A stretch of DNA of 64,000 nucleotides from Papaver somniferum (Eukaryota; Streptophyta; Magnoliopsida; Ranunculales; Papaveraceae), in NCBI RefSeq assembly GCF_003573695.1, contig NC_039363.1:161092747-161156746 (forward strand). Reading direction: 5' to 3'. This document shows, in pieces, positions 35,277 through 46,418 of the stretch (position 1 is the stretch's first letter; the number at the start of each line of letters is the position of its first letter). The notes below the pieces were generated by a model. The model did not search any database and was not told the origin of the DNA. It was given only the letters and a program-made list of their open reading frames with translations. A program made the translations under genes and the position numbers.

Positions 35277-38200
35277 ATGGGAAAAAGTACTGTAGACAAA
35301 CCCCCAAAGTTTAGTGGAAAAGACTTTAAACGATGGCAGTCCAAAATGCTATTTTTCTTAAAAGACCAAAGGTTAGATGAAGTTGCGTTGTAAAAACCCT
35401 CAAGAAGGCTTCATGACCGTGGTTATGAAGATATACTGGATAGGTGGACTAGGAAGAATTACATGTGCAAAAACCATATTCTTAACTGCCTGGATGACTC
35501 CTTGTACGACTTTTATAATGCAAAAGAAAATTTTACTGCTTTTGATTTATGGGAAGCCCTGGAAGAAAAATATCTTGCTGAGGCTGCTAGAAGCAAGAAG
35601 TTCTTGGTGGCTAGGTTCTTTGAATATAAGATGAATGATGAAAAGCCTGTAGTTGAACAATTCATTTAACTTTATCTAATCATCAACGAAATTCTTGTTG
35701 AAGGTATATTTATTGATGAAGCTCTACAAGTATCTGCAGTGATTGAAAAACTTCCACCCTCATGGAACGAGTACAAGAGGAGGTTGCGACACAAGACTCG
35801 TGAAATCACCATGATAGAGCTGGGGAAAGAGATCTAAGTTGAGGAACTACTGTGCTGCAAAGACAAGAACCTGCTGTCGAGCAAAGACATGTCCAACAAA
35901 GTTCATATCCTAAATGATAATGCTGCAACAAAGAAAGAACAAGATGGAAAATATGAATCTAGCAAAAATGGTAACAAACGTCGTAACTCCAAAGGTAACC
36001 ATATTAAAACAAAGGGTGGTGTCTCTAAAAACACCATCAAAGGTGACTGCTATACCTGTGGTAAAACCGGTCATATGGCCAAAGACTGTAGGGGGCCTAA
36101 AAAGACCAAGAATGATCCAAAATAGAAAAATAAGGCAAACATAGTAGATGAGTCTGGATATTTTATTGGCATGGTGTATTAAGTCAACCTTGTCTCTAAT
36201 ATGACCAATGTGAGAGACTGGTGGTTAGATTCTGGAGCCACCAGGCATGTATGTTAGTTCAGAAATGTTTTCTCCTCCTATGACAAAGTAGGAGATGATG
36301 AGAAATTGTTTATGGGGAACTCTTCCACCCCGAAAGTGGTGGGAAAAGGCAAGGTTGAATTGAATCTCACTTCAGGAAAAACTCTCGCATTGAATGACGT
36401 GTATCACGTCCCGGACATATGCAAGAATCTTATCTCAGAAACCATCTTACTTGGGAAAGGTTCCAAATTTGTACCTGAGTTGAACAAAGTTGTAATCTCT
36501 AAAGTGGTGACTTCGTAGGAAAAGGTTACGTCACTGAAAACATGATTAATCTTAGTGTACTTTATTTGAACTTGAATGTTAATGCATCTTCTTCTGCTTA
36601 TGTTTGTGACTCCTCACATGTTTGTCATGATAGACTAGGACATGTTAATTTCAAATCCATTGAAAGACTTGCTACTTTAGGTTGCATTCCTAACATAAAC
36701 ATGACAGAGATCATAAATGTGAAATTTGCATTGAATCTAAATATGCAATAAAACCCTTTAACAAAAAGGTTGAACGTAGTACAACTCACCTAGAACTAAT
36801 CCACTCGGATTTAGGAGATTTGAAATCAACACCAACTAGAGGTGGTAAAAAATGGTACATCGCTTTTATCGATGATTACTCACGATACTTTCAGGTTTAT
36901 CTTCTTAGAAGTAAAGATGAAGCCCTAGATGCTTTCAAATTATATAAACTTGAAATAGAAAACCAAAGAGGTGTTACAATTAAAACTCTTAGGTCAGACC
37001 GAAGTGGTGAGTATGTGATACCCATAGGAGAATTTTGCAAACTTAATGGCATCATTCATGAAACTACTGCACATTCTTCACCTGAGTCGAATGGAGTAGC
37101 TGAAAGGAAAAACCGGATACTCATAGATATATTGAACGCTATGTTAGCTAGTTCAGGGATACCTTCGAACCTGTGGGGGGGAAGCAATTCTCTCTGCTTG
37201 CTATATCTTGAACCGAGTTCCATTTAAGAAATCTGACAAAACTCCATATGAGTTATGGAGAGGTAGACAACCTTCATATGCATTCTTTAAAGTGTGGGGG
37301 AGTTTGGCCAAGATGGCCATTCCTCGTTCCAAGAAAACCAAAATAGGACCTAAAACTGTGAATTGTGTTTTCCTAGGCTATATTGAGCACACTAGTGCTT
37401 ATAGGTTCATGGTCATTGGTCAGAACACCATAATGGAATCTAGAGATGCAGTGTTTTTTGAACACATTTTTCCTTTAGGGTCTGGACCTCGCAAAAGGGT
37501 CCACGATGACCTCACATATGTTCCTTCAACTAGTCAGCCCCCATCTCTAGATGATGAGACCGAACCCAGAAGAAGTAAGAGGGTTAGAACCGAGAAAAGT
37601 TTCGGTCCAGATTTTGTGACTTTTACGGTAAAGTCTGAACCCCAAACCTATAAGGAAGCTATGACTTCTCCGGAAGCTCCCTTCTGGGAAGAAGCTTCGA
37701 TTAATGAGTGGGATTCCATTTAACAAAACAGAAACTTGGGAGCTTGTAGACTTACCTCCTGGTAGTAAAACCATAGTTCGCAAATGGGTCTTCAAAAGGA
37801 AGCTTAGAACAGATGGAACTATAGAAAAATACAAAGCTAGGTTGGTAGCTAAGGGATATAGACAACAGGAAGGATTAGATTTCTTTGATACTTTTTCACC
37901 GGTCACAAGAATCACTTCTATTAGGATGCTGATTGCGATTGCTTCTATTTATGATTTGCATATACATCAGATGGATGTTAAAACTGCATTTTTATATGGT
38001 GAATTGAATGAAGAAATTTATAAGGACCAACTTGAAGGTTTTGTTGTGAAAGCTTTTGAAGACAAAGTATGCAAATCGAACAAATCTCTGTATGGTTTAA
38101 AACAAGCACCTAAACAGTGGCACGAATAATTTGATCATGTAATGGTATCTAATGGCTTCAAGATTAATGAATCTGATAAATGTGTTTACATTAAATTTGT

Positions 38201-39165
38201 GGATAATTCTCATGTTATTGTGTGCCTGTATGTTGATGATATGCTCATATTAGGCAATAACCTTGATATTATTAATACCACTAAAAGCATGCTTAACGAA
38301 AATTTTGACATGAAAGACTTAGGCCCTGCTGATGTAATCTTACGGATGAAAATTAGAAAGACGTATGACGGATATAGTCTTAGTCAATCTCATTATGCTG
38401 AAACTGTACTTAAGAGATTTAATCATGAAAATGCTAAACATGTATCTACTCCTTATGATCCAAATTGTAACTTGAAAAAGAACAAGGGTGAGGGAATTTC
38501 TCAACTTGAGTATTCTCGCATTATTGGTAGTTTTATGTATTTGATGAACTGCAAAGACCTGGCATTGCCTACACTGTGAGTAGATCAAGAAGGTACACTT
38601 GGAACCCTGGGTGGGATCACTGGAATGCTCTCTACAGAGTTCTACGGTACCTGAGAGGAACTTCAAACTATTTCTTAAGTTTTGGGAAGTATCCTGCTGT
38701 GCTAGAAGGGTATTGTGATGCTAACTGGATATCAGACTCAGATGAGTGCAAATCCACTAGTGGGTACATTGTCACACTTGGAGGTGCGTCTGTGCCATGG
38801 AAGTCTTCCAAACAGACATGTATAGATCGATCCACTATGGAGTCTGAGTTTATAGCCTTGGAGAAAGATGGAGAGGAAGCTGAATGGATACGAGGTTTCA
38901 ACTCTGGCCCAAGCCCGTGTCTTCGATCGCAATCCACTGTGACTGTCAAGCTGCTATTGGTTGCGCAAGGAATAATGTATACAAAGGAAAGTCTATACAT
39001 CTACAAAGAAGACACAAGACAGTGAAACAACTACTCTCTACTGGTATCATCTCTATAGACTTTGTGAGGTCTAAAGAGAATATTGCAGATCCTTTGACGA
39101 AAGGTTTATCTAGAGAGGTTGTTAGATCCACATCGAGGGGGATGGGACTTAAGATTATTGAATAA
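35277..39165 (+). pseudogene. Copia element 3 gag-pol
   Basis: Gag begins at the ATG at 35277 and is interrupted within 40 codons by TAA at about 35391, with another stop at 35667. The zinc knuckle ([14 protein letters not shown]) is intact at about 36050. Protease and integrase are split by stops and small indels at 36123, 36255, 36517 and 37180. RT reads from 37704 to KQWHE, then TAA at 38127-38129, then continues with the catalytic YVDDMLILG at about 38230. RNase H follows to 39165 with a small deletion near 38900. It is a dead copy. Confidence 0.87.
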
Positions 39166-39722
39166 TTCACCATGAAGGATACTCAACCTTGTGAATGGAT
39201 CTCCAAGATCAAGGTTCAATGAGACAACTAATTTATGGTGATATCGAGACAACACTATCTTTGTCCCTCCCTATGATGTCACTGTGTGATAGTGCTACCT
39301 ACATGAATTAGGATGATCTGTTGAGATTTAATGATTTCCATGGCTTTGTTTAAAGCGCGGTGTAGCAGGACACTCTTAATGGACTCACCTATGTGGATGT
39401 TGGAAGTGGGGCCGCTTCCTATGATAATCTGAGTTTATTCTCTAGAGACATTCATTAAGTCCGGGATTTAGCCCACGGCCAAAACGGGCACAACGGCAAG
39501 AGCTTGGCAGCTTTCTTTTAAGACATCAAGTGTGGTTGTTATTTCTGAATTGCATTCACTGTTTACGGTTCAAGACATTGTGTCACCGTTACAACAAGCA
39601 GTTCCGGTAACCTCTCACTAAGTTAAGGTTCAATCTCTAGGACACCTTAGCCTAATTTTGATGTATTCTGTTTTCTCGTATTTTTTCGACATGTTTTTTG
39701 TTTTATCATTCATGTGGGAGAT

Positions 39723-40714
39723 TGTTAGAAAAAACGGGTTTTGATTTTAAAAACCAAATATGCACGGACTATGATTTGATCCCTAGACCTATTGCACACT
39801 AGTTATTTTTTTCATTTGAATAGATAAAACAATAGTCCCACATAGACTAAAATCTAAAGAGTTTTAGACTTAAATACAATAAAAATGGCTAAAGGGCCTG
39901 GCCCTTTGGGTCAACACACTTTTGTCTGAGGGAGAAGACCTAGACTAGGGCAAGGTTTCCTTTCCCGTACGTGCGGTGCTTCGCACCGAAGCACGCACGC
40001 CGCCGTCCGTTCGGGCGGGTCGGGTTCAGGTTCAGGTTCAGGTGTGGGTTCATTAGATCCTATCTTTTTGCTGAAACTTTTGGTACGTGTTTTCCACACA
40101 TGTAAAAGAATCTTACTCCTTGTTTGTACGTGTTTGGCTTGGATTCTATGTGTCTCGCATGCTTTTGACTGACTGACAAAAGAAAAATCAAAAGTTGTTT
40201 TCTGCATAAGTTGTTTTCTGCACCTGACAAAAGCTTTGAGTCTTTCTTTGTATTGTTTTCTATGCCTTTGTCTATCATGCGTGGGAATCTTTTATGGTTA
40301 GTAACGGGTTATTTTTTGATTGCCAATAAAAGGAATTTTAAGCTTAGTTTTGAGATACACAGTAGAGAAGAAATACCTTCTTCCTCTCTTATTCTTCTCT
40401 GCTACTATTTTGTTTCTCTGTAACTATTTTCACTTCTTCATACATCTCTGCCAAGCTCTTAGAGTACTGTCTTTGTATACTACATAGAGGAGTACTATCA
40501 GTAGTTGTATCCTGGAGGTGACTCGCCAACTGCTATAGCATCTCTCTACAAGAGGAGTAGCAGGCGATATTTCTTTTAGGTCAGTGTATTTCATACGTGC
40601 CTCTACTAATTCCTGCTACAGTTATCAGTGCATCTCCCGGAACATCAATCAAGCGTCGGTTTAAGCTAAGTATTTTTTTCCAGTTAATTACGATTGTTGT
40701 TACTATCTCCAACA
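39723..40714 (+). repeat. Copia LTR 3 (3' LTR of element 3)
   Basis: 992 bp from TGTTAG to CCAACA, after which homology to the other copies ends and unique DNA upstream of PHYE begins. Confidence 0.88.
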
Positions 40715-41617
40715 GTTTTTTCATCATACTGCTCTCTTGTTTTTGCTGCAGTTTCAATTATCAGTTCGATTCTCGTGACTCGCCTGGGTCTAATCTGACT
40801 TCATATTTTGAGTCTTATGACTCATCTCACAAAAATAATTTGTTCCCATGAGTCGGGAAATTTTTTATTATCTGATTTAGATGGGTCCTGGTAATAAGCC
40901 CTGGTAATATTCTTATTCTGGGATGGGTGAAGGCTTATTTTTGCAAATGATCTTTACTAAAACTGAGCAGCAATAGTTTGAATGTTGTAATTCATGGGTT
41001 ATTGACGTGACTTTGACCCGTTGGTCAAAGTGATTAAGTTCATCTTCACCCAATATTTGAAAGCCAGGTTAAAGAGTTCAGACAATCAGAACTGACTCTT
41101 TTTCTGAGACTGGTTTTACCCGAAATTACGCAGACGGACAAGACCGTACAGTACAAAAGAAAATAATAAGAACACGGAATCAGAGAAAGGGAGGAGGGTT
41201 TATCTGGGGTTTTTAAAAGAAGAGTTTTAAGTGGTGATGCTGTTTTGAATGCCAGCTTTATAGTTATTGTTTTTACACTTTTGTAGTCGGTGAAACAAAA
41301 AACTGGTTTCTTTTTTTTTTGTTTTGGTTCTCCTGGGTATCTCAGATTCAGACAACACAGATTTTCGTTTTTATTTCCATAGTCTACTCTTACATAAATA
41401 AATACTACACAGTTTTCAGTAATACTCATTTCACACTCTTATTAAATAATCTCATCTTCCTGGTTTAAGTTTCATCCTCTCTCTTTCTCGTTTTGTAGGT
41501 TCAGAATTTATTTTGTTTTTGATTTGGTTGATTAGAGATATGTACAGACAGAAAGGAACTTCCTGAAGAAACCCACCTACACCTGCGTTTTGATTTTGTG
41601 AGAAAAAAAAACAGAAA
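40715..41617 (+). promoter_or_regulatory. PHYE upstream region
   Basis: This 903-bp unique segment between the Copia LTR and the PHYE start codon must hold the core promoter and 5' untranslated region, unless these reach into the LTR. It is AT-rich and has long T runs near 41310. I see no certain TATA box or G-box, and no gene. Confidence 0.5.
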
Positions 41618-44600
41618 ATGGATTCAAATAGCAGGGGAACCAAAACAAAGAAGAATTCTCCTTCTACATCATCAACAAACAATAAGAAGAACAAAGCAAA
41701 TGATCAGTATAACGAAGATGCTAATCTTCTTGCTGATTTTGAATCAAGTAGTAAATCAGGTACATCTTTTAACTATCCAGAATTAATTCATTCTGCTAAA
41801 ATACCAGTACCTGAACAACAAATTTCTGCTTATCTTACTAAAATTCAAAGAGGTGGCTTTATTCAGTCTTTTGGTTGTATGATTACCATTGAGGAACCTT
41901 CTTTTAGAATCATTGCTTACAGCGAGAACACCATCCGGATTTTGAATATTTTAAACGATCGTACCAATGACTCAGAATATCAAATTCTTCTAGGCTTAGA
42001 TGCTCGAACATTTTTCACACATTCCTCTGGAGACTCTCTCACAAAAGCCACGGCTTCTTTGGATATTTCTTTGTCGAACCCTGTATTAGTCCATTCAGTA
42101 AGCACCCAGTCACCTTTTTATGCCATACTACACAGAAATGATGTTGGAACTGTTATTGATTTCGAACCAGTTTTATCCGGTGATCCTGCATTTTCTGTTG
42201 CTGGTTCCATGCAGTCACAGAGATTCGCTGTTCAAGCAATTTCCAGGTTGCAGTCAGTTCCAGGTGGAGATATTGGTGTCGCTTGTGATACCTTAGTTGA
42301 AGATGTTCGGGTGCTCACTGGATATGACAGGGTGATGGTTTACAAATTCTATGAAGATGAACATGGTGAGGTTATTTCGGAGATAAGGAGGTCTGATTTG
42401 GAGCCTTATTTAGGATTGCATTATCCTGCAACAGATATCCCTCAAGCTGCTCGATTTCTGTTCCAACAAAACCGAGTTAGGATGATATATGATTGTCATT
42501 CAGATCCTGTTCCAATTATTCAAAGCCAAGAACTAAAGCAACCGTTGTTGTTAGTGAATTCAACCCTTCGATCACCCCATGCTTGTCATACACAGTATAT
42601 GGCCAATATGGGTTCAATTGCTTCCCTTGTTATGGCAATTCTTATTAATGAGAATGGGTCGTTAAAGCTTTGGGGTTTAGTTGCTTGTCACCATTGTTCA
42701 CCACGTTACGTTCCTTTTCCCCTGCGTTACGCTTGTGAATTCCTCATTCAAGCATTTGGATTACATTTGCATAGAGAACTTATATTGGTGTCACAACTGG
42801 AGGAGAAAAAAACTCTCAAAACGCAGACCTTGTTGTGTGATATGCTCCTTAGGGATGTCCCGTTTGGGATTGTAACTAAGTCTCCAAATATTATGGACCT
42901 GGTGAAGTGTGATGGAGCTGCATTGTATTATGATGGAAAATGTCAATTGTTGGGTGTTACTCCAAATGAAAAACAGATACAAGATATTGCAGATTGGTTG
43001 CTTACTTATGATAGTGAATCAACAGGATTTACTACCGATAGTTTAGTTGATGCTGGGTACCCTGGTGCAGAGTTGCTCCTTGATGTGGTTTGTGGCATGG
43101 CCACTGTAAGAATTAATTCGACGGATTTCTTATTCTGGTTTCGATCTCGCACTGAAAAGGTAGTTAAATGGGGAGGAGCTAAGCATCATCTTGAGGATAA
43201 AGATAATGATGGAAAAATGCACCCTAGGTCATCGTTTAAGGCTTTCCTTGAGGAAGTAAAATATAGAAGTTTGCCATGGGAACTTTTGGAAATGAATGCT
43301 ATCCATTCTCTACAACTGATCATGCGAGGTCAAAGTGGTACTGGTATGTCAATTGAGCGGCAACTGATGACTGAAAGGGTGGATGAACTCAGATCCGTGG
43401 CATCCAAGATGGTCAACCTGATCGAGACAGCAATTGTCCCAGTTATTGCTGTAGACTCTGATGGCAACGTCAATGGTTGGAACACCAAAGTTGCTGAATT
43501 AACAGGGTTACCAGATAATGGAGCTTTGGGTAAATCCCTAATTAATGAGCTTGTCCATGAAGAATCCCGTGAGACTGTTGATAATCATCTCTCGCGAGCT
43601 CTGCAAGGTAAGCACTCTTTAAAAAATTTCAAAATGGCAACGTTAGTTCATAAAGGTTCCAATTTCCAACTCGTGTTCAAGTTTCGACATGATTTTTACC
43701 CATTTGGATATATCAATCCGGTGTCACTATTTCTCATTGCGTCGTCAAAAGTAAGAATTAGGGGTTTCCTTCTAAATGTAAAAATGAAAACTGGTATTTA
43801 GTATTCAACTGGTTCTCATGTTCAGATTCCACTCAACTTATTTCATAAATGTTTTCTACGTTTCTCTCTAGCTGTAGAATTTCTAACATCATTGTTCCTT
43901 GATTTTATTTCTCCAGGAGAGGAGAGTAAAAATGTTCAGATAAAACTAAGAACTTTTGGGTCACAGCAGCAAAATGAGGCTGTATATATAGTTGCAAACG
44001 CATGCACCACTAAGAACTGCACAGGCAATGTCATTGGTGTATCCTTCATGGGTCAAGATGTCACGAAAGAGAAAGCTCTCATGGATAAATTTATTCGATT
44101 GCAAGGAGATTACAAAGCTATCATACAAAGTCTTGATCCGCTGATTCCACCAATATTTGCTTCAGATGAGAATGCATGTTGCTGTGAGTGGAACACAGCA
44201 ATGGAAAAGCTAACAGGTTGGACGAAGGGAGAAGCTATTGGTAAAATACTTGCTGGTGAAATATTTGGGAAGTTGTGCCAGCTGAAAGATCAAGGTGCTA
44301 TCACTGAGTTTATGATTCTCCTGTATCAGGCAATTTGCAGTCACGTTACCTTGAAATTTCCATTCGCTTTTTTTGATAAACGAGGGAAATACTGTAAGTT
44401 TGTGCTAACAGCGAATAAGAGGGTTGATATGGAAGGGAATATCATTGGATGTTTTTGCTTCCTGCAAATGGCAGTCCCAAATCTAATACAAGACGTGCAA
44501 AACCAGCAAGAGAGGAAGTGTCTTGCGAGACTTAAGGAGTTGGCGTACATTCAAGAAGAGACAAAAGCGCCTTTGGGTGGAGTTCGTTTTGCCCACAGAC

Positions 44601-45632
44601 TCCTGGAGTCTAGTTCTCTATCAGATCAAATGAAGCGTCTTTTGAAGACCAGTGATGCATGTGAGAAGCAGATGGTAAAGATCATTGAGGATTGCAGTTT
44701 AGAAAGTATTGAGAAAAGGTAAGTCTTCTTCGAGATTCTATGTCTGGTTAGCATTTGTATGGGATCTCATTGTTTAAATTTTGGTTTACCTTTTTGTAAC
44801 ACTAAACCCAGAATTCTCCTTACTCGTACTAGCAGGTCTATGGAGCTACATAAGGACTGGTTTTCACTTGGAATTGCTATGGATGCAATTATTAGTCAAG
44901 TAATGATTTTGTTGACAGAAAAGAAATTGCAGCTCAATTATGAAATCTCAGAGAAAACCAAAGTACTATCCATATACGGTGATCAAATTAGACTCCAACA
45001 ACTTCTAACAGCTTTTCTGCTACATTTAGTACACCATGCACCATCATCCCCTGAGGGTTGGGTAAATATTGAAGTTGAACTCAACTCTGTTTTATATCAG
45101 GATTCAGGACCAGTTTTGCAGCTACAATTCAGGTATATGATTGTGACAAACTTTATTATGTATGGCAACAATGATTTTCTAACGTTCTTCTGGATGTCTT
45201 TCTGAAGATCTGTTTAACCACTTCTCCGACTACTAATTTTTGGGTACCGTCTTTGTTGAGATTTGTGCGTATAAGAGAAAATGAAGTGAAATGACAACTT
45301 AATTTGAGCATACGATACTTCTTGATGATTGTTAAAATATCACAAACCATTGTGTATGTAGATTGGCTGATTGTTAAAATATCACAAACTATTGTGCATG
45401 TAGATTGGCTCATCCCGGAGAAGGACTACCTCCTGAACTCGTACAAGATATGGTCAGCGGAGGAACACTGTGGTCTTCACCTGAAGGTGTAGGGTTAAGC
45501 TTGTCAAGGAAGCTTCTGAGGATGATGAATGGTCAGATTCGTTACATCAGGGAACCGACGAAATGTTTCTTCCTCATTCATATCAAGTTTCCAACTACTT
45601 GGGAAACATGTTTGCAATCAAATGATGTGTAG
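41618..45632 (+). CDS. PHYE: Phytochrome E
   Basis: This is a red/far-red photoreceptor of cytosol and nucleus that binds a linear tetrapyrrole. Four exons with GT-AG borders: 41618-43607, 43917-44718, 44836-45132 and 45404-45632, giving 1105 codons, close to the usual 1100-1120. After a Ser/Lys/Asn-rich N-terminus come PAS (about 60-190), GAF (about 200-390) with the chromophore Cys323 in [13 protein letters not shown] (about 400-575), two PAS repeats (from about 590 and 728) and a histidine-kinase-related domain (from about 870). The stretch [12 protein letters not shown] lacks the phospho-acceptor His, as is usual for [19 protein letters not shown] and [10 protein letters not shown] also fit PHYE better than other phytochromes. 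The intron positions are the standard three. No break is seen. The acceptor of exon 4 is duplicated (see 45327-45410). Confidence 0.95.
45327..45410 (+). repeat. 42-bp tandem duplication over the last PHYE splice acceptor
   Basis: Two adjacent 42-bp units (45327-45368 and 45369-45410) differ at only two positions. Each contains a branch and acceptor region ending in ATGTAG followed by ATTGGCT. The second acceptor (exon start 45404) gives the conserved FRLAHPGEG reading. The first (exon start 45362) would add 42 nt in frame but bring a TAA four codons in. Confidence 0.92.
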
Positions 45633-46418
45633 TCAGCCAATGGTTTAATTTTGCAATAAGATGTGTAGGTTCGTGTCTGGTGGCCCGGGGAATGCAATTG
45701 CAGATTTCATCAGTTGTAGAAACAAAAGGTTCTCCAGCATACACTGGTGACTGCTCAGATGGCTCACCAAATGTTATACTAGATATTTTTTGGATTTTCT
45801 TTTCATGTAACAAGAGAAGTGATAGTCAGGCTCCCAAATATTTGTACATTTACTTCACAGCAAGATAAAACAAAAAAGATAGTCGTATATACTCTTTCGT
45901 TCATGAAAAAGGATGAAATTACAAAAGCATCGTCAGTTATGTTCACTCTATACATTTTTTTGGTAAGCCAACTTTTGAATCATCCTGTAAGATTTTAGAC
46001 TACCCATACATACAAATGTATCATCCCCATATATAAACATGTATTCGTATTTGCAGTAACCGGTTCAACCCCTCCTTTTACCAAAAACCAAAAAGGATAA
46101 CTTGAGACAGAAATCACACTGATGACAACTGTACTTACACAGCATCAGCAATGACATATTTGCTTCCCTTTCTTCTCTATTTCCAAGTTCCCATTTCTGC
46201 ACATAAACAAAAAACAAAAAATCCTCCTTTTCGCTTGCTGAGGACAGGACAACTTATAATACAGACTTCCCACACTTCTTTTTTCTTCTTTCTCTTTTTG
46301 GATTCTCCCTACCCAATTTGCACAGTTGTATTTACGAAACAATTAGCAATAAATAAGTTACTTGTATCAGAACTTCGTCATGTTTTGACGACGATGTTTT
46401 GACAAACGGTTAACTCTT
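45633..46418. other. Convergent intergenic region between PHYE and Mei2-like gene
   Basis: This 786-bp AT-rich stretch holds the 3' untranslated regions of both genes, which end tail to tail. No reading frame with a recognisable product lies here. Transcript ends may overlap, but no signal proves it. Confidence 0.6.

Larger units (their letters stand above)
34188..40714 (+). mobile_element. Ty1/copia element 3
   Basis: LTR (34188-35231), internal region, LTR (39723-40714). It is more decayed in gag than element 2 but closely related. Its right LTR ends 904 bp upstream of the PHYE start codon. Confidence 0.9.

Noticed and set aside
40597..40851. Small coding gene upstream of PHYE
   Set aside because: The frame crosses the end of the Copia LTR and has no recognisable motif.
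45304..45492. Separate small gene over the PHYE exon 4 border
   Set aside because: Its frame is produced by the duplicated intron end and does not match the PHYE protein.
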